Assembly (NCBI GenBank): GCA_040388555.1
Contig: JAZKBP010000030.1
Coordinates: 88,888-152,887 of the forward strand
Direction: 5' to 3'
DNA: 64,000 bases
Source of the DNA: Telluria_A sp040388555
GTDB taxonomy: Bacteria > Pseudomonadota > Gammaproteobacteria > Burkholderiales > Burkholderiaceae_D
The notes under the pieces are model-generated. The model worked only from the letters and a program-made list of their open reading frames with translations. It did no database searches and had not been told where the DNA came from. Positions within the stretch are counted from its first letter, which is position 1. Each line of letters begins with the position of its first letter. Shown here piece by piece: positions 51,616 to 60,021 of the stretch. The position numbers and the translations under genes were made by a program.

Positions 51616-52733
51616 GCGCACAATTGGGCGCGAACCCGAGCGCAAAACTGAACGCTAAGCGCTTGATGATCATGGCGGCCGGCACCGGCGGGCATATCTT
51701 CCCTGGCATCGCGATCGCGCAGACCATGCGCCAGCGCGGCTGGGAAGTGAGCTGGCTCGGCACCGCGCACGGCATGGAGCAGGACATCGTGCCGCGCCAC
51801 GGCATTGAACTCGACGCCATCGACTTTAGCGGCATGCGCGGCAAGGGCTTGATGCACACGGTGAGCGGCGCGTTCAAGCTGGTGGCCAGCTTCTTCAGCT
51901 GCTTGCGCTTCCTCGGACGGCGCCGGCCAAACGTGGTGCTCGGCATGGGTGGCTACGTGACCGTGCCCGGCGGCCTGATGGCGCGCCTGCGCGGCGTGCC
52001 GCTGGCCCTGGTCAACGCGGACGCGGCCCTGCTGTTGTCGAACAAGACCCTGACGCCCCTGGCCGCGCGCGTGCTGTTTGGCTTTCCGGCCGATTTCGGT
52101 AGCGCCGCCGCCAAGGCCATCGTCACCGGCAATCCGGTACGCGCCGAGATCCTGGCCGTGACGCCGCCGCAGCAGCGCTTTGACGCGCGCGAAGGCGTGC
52201 TGCGCATCCTGGTGGTGGGCGGCAGCCTGGGTGCCAAGGCGCTCAACGACGCCCTGCCGGCCGCGCTGGCCTTGATCGCGCCGGAAGCCCGTCCCGTCGT
52301 CACCCACCAGTCGGGCAAGAAGAATATCGACGCCTTGCGCGCCGCTTATGCTGGCGCGGCTGTCAACGCAAACGTGGTCGATTTCATTGAGGACATGGCC
52401 ACCTGTTATGCTGACGCCGACATCGTGATTTGCCGGGCCGGCGCCATCACCGTTTCCGAGCTCACGGCAGCCGGCGTCGCCAGTGTTTTGGTGCCGTTTG
52501 TCGCGTCCACCACCAGCCACCAGCGCGACAACGCGCAGTGGATGGCACAGCAAAAGGCGGCGATCCATCTGCCGCAAGCTCAATTGAATGCCCAAGGCCT
52601 GGCGCAGCTGCTGCAAACGCTCACGCGCGCGCAGTGCCGCGAGATGGCGGTGGCGGCGCACGCGGTGGGCAAGCGCGACGCGAACGAGGCAATCGCGCGT
52701 GAACTCGAACAATTGGCAGGATCGAATCAATGA
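51612..52733 (+). CDS. murG: Lipid II synthase MurG
   Basis: MurG adds GlcNAc to lipid I at the inner face of the membrane, forming lipid II. The 373-residue GT28 enzyme has MAAGTGGHIFPGIAIA near residue 21, GMGGYVTVPGGLMA near 112, VVGGSLGAKALND near 202, and ICRAGAITVSELTAAG near 275, with a VPFVASTTSHQRDNAQW acceptor/sugar loop. The start is the ATG overlapping the ftsW stop. The stop overlaps murC by four bases. Confidence 0.96.
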   Translation: MSAQLGANPSAKLNAKRLMIMAAGTGGHIFPGIAIAQTMRQRGWEVSWLGTAHGMEQDIVPRHGIELDAIDFSGMRGKGLMHTVSGAFKLVASFFSCLRFLGRRRPNVVLGMGGYVTVPGGLMARLRGVPLALVNADAALLLSNKTLTPLAARVLFGFPADFGSAAAKAIVTGNPVRAEILAVTPPQQRFDAREGVLRILVVGGSLGAKALNDALPAALALIAPEARPVVTHQSGKKNIDALRAAYAGAAVNANVVDFIEDMATCYADADIVICRAGAITVSELTAAGVASVLVPFVASTTSHQRDNAQWMAQQKAAIHLPQAQLNAQGLAQLLQTLTRAQCREMAVAAHAVGKRDANEAIARELEQLAGSNQ

Positions 52734-54127
52734 AGCATAAAGTCAAAAACATCCATTTCGTGGGCATCGGCGGCAGCGGCATGAGCGGCATCGCCGAGGT
52801 GCTGCTGAACCTGGGCTACACCGTGTCCGGCTCCGACCTGGGCAGCAACGCCGCCACCACCCGCCTGGCCGACCTCGGCGCCACCGTCATGCTCGGGCAC
52901 GACGCCGCCCACGTCGCCAAGGCCGACGCCGTCGTCACCTCCACCGCCGTCCACCAGGACAATCCGGAAGTGGTGGCCGCGCGTGCGCGCCAAGTGCCGA
53001 TCGTGCCGCGCGCCGTGATGCTGGGCGAACTGATGCGCCTCAAGCGCGGCATCGCCATCGCCGGCACGCACGGCAAGACCACCACCACCAGCCTGGTCGC
53101 GTCGGTGCTGGCGCAGGGCGGGCTCGATCCCACTTTCGTGATTGGCGGGCGCCTCAACAGCGCCGGCGCCAACGCCAAGCTGGGCACGGGCGACTATATT
53201 GTGGCCGAGGCGGACGAATCGGACGCCTCCTTCCTGAACCTGTCGCCGATGATCGAAGTGATCACGAATATCGACGCGGACCACATGGAGACCTACGAGC
53301 ACGACTTTGAAAAGCTCAAGCAAGCCTTTGTGCAGTTCACGCACCGCTTGCCGTTTTACGGGCGCGCCATGTTGTGCATCGACGACCAGCACGTGCGCGA
53401 CATCATCGAGCACATCGCCAAGCCGATCACCACCTACGGCTTTCACGCGGACGCGCAAGTGCGCGCCGTGAACGCCCGCGCATCCGGCACGCAGATGCAT
53501 TTCACGGTTCTGCAACAAGGCTTTCCCGACCTGGACGTGGTGCTCAACCAGCCCGGCATGCACAACGTGCAAAACGCCTGCTCGGCCATCGCGATCGCGC
53601 GCGAAATCGGCATTGCCGACTCCGCGACGCAGCAAGCACTGGCCGAATTCCATGGCGTTGGCCGCCGCTTCACGCGTTACGGCGAGGTTGCCATTCCCGG
53701 TGGCGGCAGCTTCGCCCTGGTCGACGATTTCGGCCACCACCCGGTGGAGACGGACGTGACGCTGGCCGCCGCGCGCGGGGCCTATCCGGGCCGGCGCCTG
53801 GTGCTGGCCTTCCAGCCGCACCGCTACACCCGCACGCGCGACCTGTTCGAGGACTTCGTCAAGGTGCTGGCCGCGCCGGACGTGCTGGTGCTGGCCGAGG
53901 TGTACCCAGCGGGCGAAGCGCCGATCGTGGCGGCGGACGGACGCGCGCTGGCGCATGCGCTGCGCGTGGGCGGCAAGATCGAGCCGATTTTCGTCGAGGC
54001 GATCGCCGATATGCCCGACACGATCATGAACGTGGTGCGCGACGGCGACGTTGTCATCACCATGGGCGCCGGCTCGATCAGCGGCGTCCCCAACAAACTG
54101 AGCAGCTATACAAAGGTATCCGCATGA
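52730..54127 (+). CDS. murC: UDP-MurNAc:L-alanine ligase MurC
   Basis: MurC adds the first stem amino acid. The 465-residue protein has HFVGIGGSGMSGIAEV near residue 10, AGTHGKTTTTSLVAS near 109, EADESDASFL near 162, NIDADHMETY near 182, and DDFGHHPVE near 335, as expected of MurC. The gene overlaps murG and ddl by four bases at each end (ATGA). Confidence 0.96.
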   Translation: MKHKVKNIHFVGIGGSGMSGIAEVLLNLGYTVSGSDLGSNAATTRLADLGATVMLGHDAAHVAKADAVVTSTAVHQDNPEVVAARARQVPIVPRAVMLGELMRLKRGIAIAGTHGKTTTTSLVASVLAQGGLDPTFVIGGRLNSAGANAKLGTGDYIVAEADESDASFLNLSPMIEVITNIDADHMETYEHDFEKLKQAFVQFTHRLPFYGRAMLCIDDQHVRDIIEHIAKPITTYGFHADAQVRAVNARASGTQMHFTVLQQGFPDLDVVLNQPGMHNVQNACSAIAIAREIGIADSATQQALAEFHGVGRRFTRYGEVAIPGGGSFALVDDFGHHPVETDVTLAAARGAYPGRRLVLAFQPHRYTRTRDLFEDFVKVLAAPDVLVLAEVYPAGEAPIVAADGRALAHALRVGGKIEPIFVEAIADMPDTIMNVVRDGDVVITMGAGSISGVPNKLSSYTKVSA

Positions 54128-55092
54128 GTGCACTTTCTCCCATCGACGCACGGGCACTGGGCAAGGTCGGCGTACTGTTTGGCGGGCGCTCCGCCGAACG
54201 CGAAGTATCGATCATGTCCGGCACCGGCGTGCTCAAGGCCCTGCAAAGCGTTGGCGTGGATGCGCATGCTTTCGACCCGGGCATGCGCAGCCTGGCCGAC
54301 CTGGCGGACCAGCGCTTCGACCGCGTCTTCATCGCGCTGCACGGGCGCTACGGCGAGGACGGCAGCTTGCAAGGCGCGCTCGAACAACTGGGGATCCCAT
54401 ACACCGGCAGCGGCATCATGGCCAGCGCGATCGGCATGGACAAGATCTACACCAAGATGATCTGGCTGATGCACGGCTTGCCAACGCCGAAGTACGCGAT
54501 GTTGGGCCGCCAGTCGGACCTGGCGAGCGTGGCGGCCGACCTTGGCTTGCCATTGATCGTCAAGCCGCCGCACGAGGGCTCGACCATCGGCATCACCAAG
54601 GTTGGCGCCGCCGGCGACTTCAAGGCCGCTTACGAATTGGCCGCCACTTTTGATGACGTGGTGTTGGCCGAGGAGTTCGTCAGCGGGCGCGAGTTCACGG
54701 TCGCGGTGCTCGGCCGCGGCGTTGACGCGCGCGCGCTGCCCATCGTCGAGATCGTGGCCCCGGAAGGCAACTACGACTATCAAAACAAGTACTTCACCGA
54801 CGACACCAAGTATTTTTGCCCGGCCGTGTTGGACGCGGCGACCACCGCCGAGATCGAGCGCATCGCCGTCGACGCCTACCGCGCGCTTGGCTGCGAAGGC
54901 TGGGGCCGGGTCGATGTGCTGCTGCGCTCGTCCGACAACAAGCCCTTCCTGCTGGAGGTGAACACCTCGCCCGGCATGACGGGCCACTCGCTGGTGCCGA
55001 TGGCCGCGCGCGCGGTCGGCATGAGCTACGAACAACTGTGCGTCGAGATTTTGCAGTCGGCGCGCCTGAAGATGGCCAAGGGCCAGGAGTAA
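54124..55092 (+). CDS. ddl: D-alanine-D-alanine ligase
   Basis: Ddl makes the D-Ala-D-Ala dipeptide used by MurF. The 322-residue ATP-grasp enzyme has VGVLFGGRSAEREVSIMSG near residue 15, LHGRYGEDGSLQG near 74, PPHEGSTIGI near 150, VLAEEFVSGREFT near 179, and EVNTSPGMTGHSLVP near 278. It is of the DdlB type, usual in dcw clusters. I chose the ATG overlapping the murC stop. ftsQ starts three bases after its stop. Confidence 0.96.
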   Translation: MSALSPIDARALGKVGVLFGGRSAEREVSIMSGTGVLKALQSVGVDAHAFDPGMRSLADLADQRFDRVFIALHGRYGEDGSLQGALEQLGIPYTGSGIMASAIGMDKIYTKMIWLMHGLPTPKYAMLGRQSDLASVAADLGLPLIVKPPHEGSTIGITKVGAAGDFKAAYELAATFDDVVLAEEFVSGREFTVAVLGRGVDARALPIVEIVAPEGNYDYQNKYFTDDTKYFCPAVLDAATTAEIERIAVDAYRALGCEGWGRVDVLLRSSDNKPFLLEVNTSPGMTGHSLVPMAARAVGMSYEQLCVEILQSARLKMAKGQE

Positions 55093-55095
55093 GCG

Positions 55096-55914
55096 ATGTG
55101 GCATGACGTGCGAGCCTTGAATGCAGCAGCGAGCGCCCTGGTGGCGCTGGCCGTGCTGTCATGCATGGCCGCTGGCATGTGGTGGGTGTCGCAGCGTCCG
55201 ATGTTCACGGTGCGCCAGATCCGCATCGAGAGCATCGATGACGTCGAACTCAAGCACGTGAACCATTTGACGGTGCGCGATGGCGCGCTCGCCCGCATCA
55301 CCGGCAACTTCTTCACGGTGAACCTGGAGCAGGTGCGCACGGCGTTCGAGTCGGTGCCCTGGGTGCGGCGCGCGTCGGTGCGGCGCGAATGGCCGGACCT
55401 GCTGGTGGTGTCGCTCGAAGAGCATGAGGCGCTTGGCACCTGGGGCCAGGACGGCCGCCTGATCTCGACCAAGGGCGACATCTTCACCGTCAACCTGGCC
55501 GAGGCCGACGAAGACAATATCCTGCCCGAGTTCGCCGGGCCCGACGGAAGCGAGAAGGAAGTGGTGGCGCGCTTCAAGGAGCTGCACGCCTGGTTCGCCC
55601 GCATCCAGCTGCAGCCGCTCGAGTTGAACCTGTCGAGCCGCTACGCCTGGACCGTGCGCCTGAATAACGGCATGAGCGTGGCGCTGGGCCGCGAGCAGGA
55701 CCAAAGCACGCTGCGCACGCGCGTCGAGCGCCTGGTGGCGATCTACCCGCAGCTCACCAGCCGCCTGCCGCGCATCGACACGGTCGACATGCGCTACCCG
55801 AACGGACTGGCCTTGACCGCAGCCGGCCTCAAGATACCGGACGATACCAAGCCTGCGAAGGCCGTCGCGAAAAAACCGAATTCAAGCCACAAAACCAACA
55901 CCAAGCATACATAG
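55096..55914 (+). CDS. ftsQ: Cell division protein FtsQ
   Basis: FtsQ bridges early and late division proteins. The 272-residue bitopic protein has a short cytoplasmic tail, one membrane helix (about 10-30), a POTRA domain beginning near FTVRQIRIESI, and the FtsQ beta domain (SVPWVRRASVRREWPDLLVVSLEEHEAL). The end is a Lys-rich tail (KAVAKKPNSSHKTNTKHT), richer in lysine than I expect for the family. ftsA follows after 13 bases. Confidence 0.94.
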   Translation: MWHDVRALNAAASALVALAVLSCMAAGMWWVSQRPMFTVRQIRIESIDDVELKHVNHLTVRDGALARITGNFFTVNLEQVRTAFESVPWVRRASVRREWPDLLVVSLEEHEALGTWGQDGRLISTKGDIFTVNLAEADEDNILPEFAGPDGSEKEVVARFKELHAWFARIQLQPLELNLSSRYAWTVRLNNGMSVALGREQDQSTLRTRVERLVAIYPQLTSRLPRIDTVDMRYPNGLALTAAGLKIPDDTKPAKAVAKKPNSSHKTNTKHT

Positions 55915-55927
55915 TAGGCCAAAGCAA

Positions 55928-57160
55928 ATGACAAAAGACGCGAAAAACCTGATCGTCGGACTCGATATCGGCACCTCCAAGGTCGTGGCGGTGGTGGCCG
56001 AAGTGATGCCCGACGGGCGCCACGAAGTCATCGGCCTGGGCCAGCACGAATCGAAGGGCCTGAAAAAAGGCGTGGTCGTGAACATCGAGGCGACCGTCGA
56101 ATCGATCCAGCGCGCGCTTGAAGAGGCCGAGCTGATGGCCGACTGCAAAATCCGCAATGTCTACGCCGGCATCGCGGGCAGCCATATCCGCAGCTTCAAT
56201 TCCTCCGGCATGGTGGCCATCAAGGACAAGGAAGTGACGGCCACCGACGTGGCGCGCGTGATCGAGACGGCCAAGGCTGTCAACATCCCGACCGACCAGC
56301 AGTTGCTGCATACGGTGCCGCAGGAATTCATCGTCGACAGCCAGGAAGACGTGCGCGAGCCGATCGGCATGAGCGGCATCCGCCTTGAGGTGCGCGTGCA
56401 CATCGTCACCGGTGCGGTGTCGGCGGTGCAGAACATCGTCAAGTGCGTGCGCCGCTGCGGCCTGGAAGTGTCTGACCTGATCCTGCAGCCGATGGCCTCG
56501 GCCGATGCGGTGCTTACCGCCGACGAAAAGGAACTGGGCGTGGTGTTGATCGACATTGGCGGGGGCACCACCGACATCGCCGTGTTCTCGGACGGCGCGA
56601 TTCGCCATACCGCCGTGATCCCGATCGCGGGCGACCAGATCACCAACGACATCGCCATGGCACTGCGCACGCCCACCTCGGAAGCGGAGGAAATCAAGAT
56701 CCGCTACGGCGTGGCCAAGCAGGTGCTGGCCGACCCGGGCGAATCGCTCGAAGTGCCGGGCCTGGGCGACCGCGGTCCGCGCACCTTGTCGCGCCAGGCG
56801 CTGGCGGCCGTGATCGAGCCGCGCGTCGAAGAGCTGTTCGCGATGGTGCACCAGGTGGTGCGCGAATCGGGCTACGAGGGCGTGCTCTCGTCGGGCATCG
56901 TGCTCACCGGCGGCACCGCCATCATGCCGGGCATGGTGGAGATGGCCGAGGATATTTTCTTGAAGCCGGCGCGCATGGGCACGCCGGACTACCGCGGCCA
57001 GCTGGCCGACGTGGTGCGCAGCCCGCGCTACGCGACCGTGCTTGGCCTGCTGTTGGAAGCGAAGAAGCAGTACCTGCGCGGGCACGTCGTGACGCGCCAG
57101 GACGGTTCGGTGAAGGCGGTCTGGCAGCGCATGAAGGAATGGTTCTTGGGGAATTTTTGA
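55928..57160 (+). CDS. ftsA: Cell division protein FtsA
   Basis: FtsA is an actin-like ATPase that tethers FtsZ to the membrane. The 410-residue protein has GLDIGTSKVVAVVAEV near residue 11, the 1C subdomain, IDIGGGTTDIAVFSDG near 206, and GIVLTGGTAIMPGM near 325. It ends in an amphipathic helix (VWQRMKEWFLGNF), the membrane-binding tail. ftsZ follows after a 193-base spacer that contains repeats and a hairpin. Confidence 0.96.
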   Translation: MTKDAKNLIVGLDIGTSKVVAVVAEVMPDGRHEVIGLGQHESKGLKKGVVVNIEATVESIQRALEEAELMADCKIRNVYAGIAGSHIRSFNSSGMVAIKDKEVTATDVARVIETAKAVNIPTDQQLLHTVPQEFIVDSQEDVREPIGMSGIRLEVRVHIVTGAVSAVQNIVKCVRRCGLEVSDLILQPMASADAVLTADEKELGVVLIDIGGGTTDIAVFSDGAIRHTAVIPIAGDQITNDIAMALRTPTSEAEEIKIRYGVAKQVLADPGESLEVPGLGDRGPRTLSRQALAAVIEPRVEELFAMVHQVVRESGYEGVLSSGIVLTGGTAIMPGMVEMAEDIFLKPARMGTPDYRGQLADVVRSPRYATVLGLLLEAKKQYLRGHVVTRQDGSVKAVWQRMKEWFLGNF

Positions 57161-57200
57161 TCGGCGGTTCAGCAGTTTTCGTTTTACAGAGTGGGCAGTA

Positions 57201-57248
57201 AACAACGTAGTTAACAACGTAGTAAATAAAGTAGCAAAAACAGTAAAC
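57201..57248. repeat. Four 12-bp tandem units between ftsA and ftsZ
   Basis: AACAACGTAGTT, AACAACGTAGTA, AATAAAGTAGCA and AAAACAGTAAAC follow one another without gaps at 57201, 57213, 57225 and 57237. The first two differ by one base and later ones decay. The tract is AT-rich within a GC-rich cluster and sits 100-150 bases before ftsZ. It could bind a regulator or form part of an ftsZ promoter. Confidence 0.8.
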
Positions 57249-57291
57249 AAAGCGCGAGCAACACTTTAAAATAAACCGCAGTTTTCAATCT

Positions 57292-57319
57292 CCAGGTTTC
57301 ATACAGATATGAGTCCTGG
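57292..57319 (+). promoter_or_regulatory. Leader hairpin before ftsZ
   Basis: CCAGG pairs with CCTGG and, inside, TCATA pairs with TATGA around a CAGA loop. It lies about 25 bases before the AGGAG site of ftsZ. It may protect or modulate the ftsZ message; no T-run follows. Confidence 0.5.
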
Positions 57320-57353
57320 CGCTTGGAAACCGCACTTTGATTAGGAGTTCATC

Positions 57354-58559
57354 ATGGAGTTTGATATGGTCGATAACGCAGCAATGGGAACCGTCATCAA
57401 GGTCGTCGGCGTCGGCGGAGCAGGTGGTAATGCGGTACAACACATGATCAACAAAGGCGTGTCCGGCGTTGAGTTCATCGCAGCCAATACCGATGCGCAG
57501 GCCCTGGCAGCTTCCAGCGCGCACAACGTTATCCAGATCGGCGATTCGGGCCTCGGTGCCGGCATGAAGCCGGCGGTAGGCCGCCAGCTGGCGGAAGAAT
57601 CGCGTAGCCGTATCGAAGACTCGCTGCGCGGCGCGCACATGGTGTTCATCGCCGCCGGCATGGGCGGGGGCACCGGCACCGGCGCCGCACCGATCGTGGC
57701 CGAAGTGGCCAAGGCGATGGGCGCGCTGACGGTGGCGGTGGTTTCCAAGCCGTTCTCGTACGAAGGCCAGAAGTGCATGGACATCGCCGAGGCGGGCCTG
57801 GAAGAGTTGAGCAAGAACGTCGACTCCCTGATCATCATCCTCAACGAAAAGCTCGAAGAGATCTACGAAGACGAGAGCATGATCGAGTGGATGCAGCATG
57901 CGGACGACGTGCTCAATAACGCTGTCGCCGGTATCGCCGAGATCATCAACGTGCCTGGCCATATCAACGTCGACTTCAACGACGTCAAGACCATCATGGG
58001 CGAGCAGGGCAAGGCGATGATGGGCACGGCCACCGCTTCGGGCGTGGACCGCGCGCGCATCGCGGCCGAGCAGGCAGTGGCGTCGCCGCTGCTCGACGGG
58101 ATCGACCTGTCCGGCGCGCGCGGCGTGCTGGTCAACGTCACCGCCAGCCGCGGCTTGAAGGGCAAGGAAATCAAGGAAGTGATGGCGGCAGTGCGCGCCT
58201 TCGCCGCTCCGGACGCGTCGATCGCGCAAGGCATCGCCTACGACGACACGATGGGCGACGATATCCGCGTGACGGTGGTCGCGACCGGCCTGGGCAAGGC
58301 CAAGAAGGCGATGACCCTGGTGCAGGCGCCGATGCTGCGCACCGGTACCCACAACGCGCCGATGATGGCCGCGTCGGGCACGGTGACGTCGAGCGTGTCG
58401 CTCGGCGGCATGGCGACGACCGCCAATGCGATGGACGGCGGCATGAAGCAGCCAGCCGTGTGGCGCCGCGAGAACGCGTCCGAGCAGGTCGCGGCGATGC
58501 AAAAGAACGGTGTCGAGACCTACGACATCCCGGCCTTCCTGCGCAAGCAAGCCGACTAA
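57354..58559 (+). CDS. ftsZ: Cell division GTPase FtsZ
   Basis: FtsZ is the tubulin-like GTPase that forms the division ring. The 401-residue protein has VGGAGGNAVQHM near residue 21, NTDAQAL near 45, the tubulin signature AGMGGGTGTGAAP near 103, the T7 loop NVDFNDVK near 207, and the C-terminal peptide YDIPAFLRKQ that binds FtsA and ZipA-like partners. TTAGGAG lies 9 bases before the ATG; a second in-frame ATG five codons later is possible. A strong terminator follows, so it is the last gene of the dcw transcript. Confidence 0.98.
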   Translation: MEFDMVDNAAMGTVIKVVGVGGAGGNAVQHMINKGVSGVEFIAANTDAQALAASSAHNVIQIGDSGLGAGMKPAVGRQLAEESRSRIEDSLRGAHMVFIAAGMGGGTGTGAAPIVAEVAKAMGALTVAVVSKPFSYEGQKCMDIAEAGLEELSKNVDSLIIILNEKLEEIYEDESMIEWMQHADDVLNNAVAGIAEIINVPGHINVDFNDVKTIMGEQGKAMMGTATASGVDRARIAAEQAVASPLLDGIDLSGARGVLVNVTASRGLKGKEIKEVMAAVRAFAAPDASIAQGIAYDDTMGDDIRVTVVATGLGKAKKAMTLVQAPMLRTGTHNAPMMAASGTVTSSVSLGGMATTANAMDGGMKQPAVWRRENASEQVAAMQKNGVETYDIPAFLRKQAD

Positions 58560-58590
58560 GTCGCATCGGCTTTACTTCGCGGCAGGCAGG

Positions 58591-58646
58591 CCGGCGCCGC
58601 GTTTTCGCCTTTGTCACAAAGGGCGGGGGCGCGGCGCCGGTTTTTT
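58591..58646 (+). terminator. Nested intrinsic terminator after ftsZ
   Basis: CCGGCGCCGCG (58591-58601) and CGCGGCGCCGG (58630-58640) are perfect 11-base complements, followed by six T. The 28-base loop itself contains a smaller hairpin (CCTTTGT/ACAAAGG). This ends the dcw transcript. Confidence 0.9.
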
Positions 58647-58660
58647 ATTGGAGCCCCCGT

Positions 58661-58712
58661 TGTTGGCACCGACTGTTGGCACCCGCTGTTGGCACTCGCT
58701 GTTGCCACCTTT
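58661..58712. repeat. Four 13-bp tandem units before acpH
   Basis: TGTTGGCACCGAC, TGTTGGCACCCGC, TGTTGGCACTCGC and TGTTGCCACCTTT follow without gaps, starting at 58661, 58674, 58687 and 58700. They end 12 bases before the acpH ATG. The first three are nearly identical. Confidence 0.85.
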
Positions 58713-58724
58713 TTGCCGAGGACC

Positions 58725-59312
58725 ATGAACTACCTGGCACACATCTACCTGGCACGGCACAGCGAAGAAGCGATGGTGGGCGCGCTGCTGGGCGACTTCG
58801 TCAAGCCCAGCGCGGATGGCCAGTTCAGCGCTGCCATCGCGGCCGAGATCATGCGGCACCGGCGCATCGATTCCTTCACCGATAGCCACCGGCACGTGCT
58901 GGCGGCCAAACAGCTGTTCGTGGGGCCGAGCCGGCGCTATGCCGGCATTTTGCTCGACGTGTTTTACGACCATCTGCTGGCGCGCGCCTGGCTCAGCTAT
59001 TGCGATGAGCCGCTCGATGCCTTCGTGGCGCGTTTCTATGACGCGCTGCGGCGCCATGCCGCCATCCTGCCGCCGCAGCTCGCTGGCGCGATGGAGCGCA
59101 TGATCGAGCAGGATTGGCTCGGCTCCTACCGCCAATACGAGGGCGTGGAAGTGGCGATACGGCGCACCTCGCAGCGTTTGTCGAAAAATGGCGACCTGCT
59201 GCGCGCCGGCTTGGTCGACCTGAAGGCCAATTACGACGCGCTCGGCGCCGGCTTCGATTTGTTCTTCCCCGAACTAATCGACTTTGTTGCGGCGCAGCGC
59301 GCGGCGCGATAG
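58725..59312 (+). CDS. acpH: Acyl carrier protein phosphodiesterase-like protein
   Basis: This 195-residue protein matches the AcpH (YajB, DUF479) family, which removes the phosphopantetheine arm from holo-ACP. Family text includes MNYLAHIYLA, GALLGDFVKP near residue 20, HRRIDSFTDSH near 46, SRRYAGILLDVFYDHLLA near 70, and a late EGVEVAIRRTSQRL. I chose the ATG giving MNYLAH; the frame is open farther upstream only through the repeat and terminator. The physiological role of AcpH is still debated. Confidence 0.88.
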   Translation: MNYLAHIYLARHSEEAMVGALLGDFVKPSADGQFSAAIAAEIMRHRRIDSFTDSHRHVLAAKQLFVGPSRRYAGILLDVFYDHLLARAWLSYCDEPLDAFVARFYDALRRHAAILPPQLAGAMERMIEQDWLGSYRQYEGVEVAIRRTSQRLSKNGDLLRAGLVDLKANYDALGAGFDLFFPELIDFVAAQRAAR

Positions 59313-59396
59313 CTCAGCCCTCTGGGATACTCCTCCCGGACCGTCCATCTGCAGGAAAATCCAGGATCAGGCATACTGTCCGGGTTTGTAGAGGCT

Positions 59397-59419
59397 TGCC
59401 GCGCCAGCGCGGCATTTTT
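59397..59419 (+). terminator. Hairpin with T-run just before the peroxiredoxin gene
   Basis: TGCCGCG and CGCGGCA pair around a CCAG loop and are followed by five T. It follows acpH but ends only 27 bases before the peroxiredoxin ATG, so it may also act as a leader attenuator for that gene. Confidence 0.75.
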
Positions 59420-59446
59420 CACTTCCCACGGATAAAGGAGTCTTGA

Positions 59447-59950
59447 ATGACCATCAAAATCGGCGATCGCCTGCCAGAAGGCCAACTGTCTGAATTCATC
59501 GAGACCGCCAGCGAGGGCTGCTCGCTCGGCCCCAATACCTTCCAGGTGGCCGACCTTGTCAAAGGCAAGAAGATCGCGATCTTCGGCCTGCCCGGCGCCT
59601 ACACCCCAACCTGCTCGGCGCAGCACGTGCCAGGCTACGTCAAGCACGCCGATGCCTTGAAGGCCAAGGGCGTCGACGAAATCTGGTGCATCTCGGTCAA
59701 CGACGCCTTCGTCATGGGCGCATGGGGCCGCGATCAAAAATCGACCGGGATCGTGCGCATGATGGCCGACGGTAACGCCGCCTATAGCAAGGCACTGGGC
59801 CTGGATGCGGACTTCTCCAAGTTCGGCATGGGCACGCGCTCGCAGCGCTATTCGATGCTGGTTGAAGACGGCGTGGTCAAGCAGCTCAATGTGGAGCAGG
59901 GCGGCGCGTTCGACGTGTCGAACGCCGAAACCATGCTCGCGCAGGCGTAA
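59447..59950 (+). CDS. Peroxiredoxin (Prx5 type)
   Basis: This 167-residue cytosolic thiol peroxidase reduces hydrogen peroxide and organic peroxides. The peroxidatic cysteine is C56 in AYTPTCSAQHVPGY, and the WCISVNDAFVMGAW block is typical of the Prx5 group. C81 could serve in resolution. AAGGAG lies 8 bases before the ATG. A clear terminator follows, so it is expressed as a single gene or reads through from upstream. Confidence 0.94.
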   Translation: MTIKIGDRLPEGQLSEFIETASEGCSLGPNTFQVADLVKGKKIAIFGLPGAYTPTCSAQHVPGYVKHADALKAKGVDEIWCISVNDAFVMGAWGRDQKSTGIVRMMADGNAAYSKALGLDADFSKFGMGTRSQRYSMLVEDGVVKQLNVEQGGAFDVSNAETMLAQA

Positions 59951-59971
59951 AATCAGCCAGCGCATGTGTGC

Positions 59972-59997
59972 AAAACGGCGCTGCGGCGCCGTTTTTT
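59972..59997 (+). terminator. Intrinsic terminator after the peroxiredoxin gene
   Basis: AAAACGGCGC (59972-59981) pairs with GCGCCGTTTT (59986-59995) over ten bases around a four-base loop, within a run of six T from 59992. It is strong. Confidence 0.92.
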
Positions 59998-60021
59998 GTT
60001 ATTGAACTCAAGCCCGAATCG

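Noticed and set aside
58674..58708. Sigma-54-like words (TTGGCAC ... TTGCC) within the 13-bp repeats
   Set aside because: The distance between GG and GC is one base too long, and the resemblance follows from the repeat unit itself.
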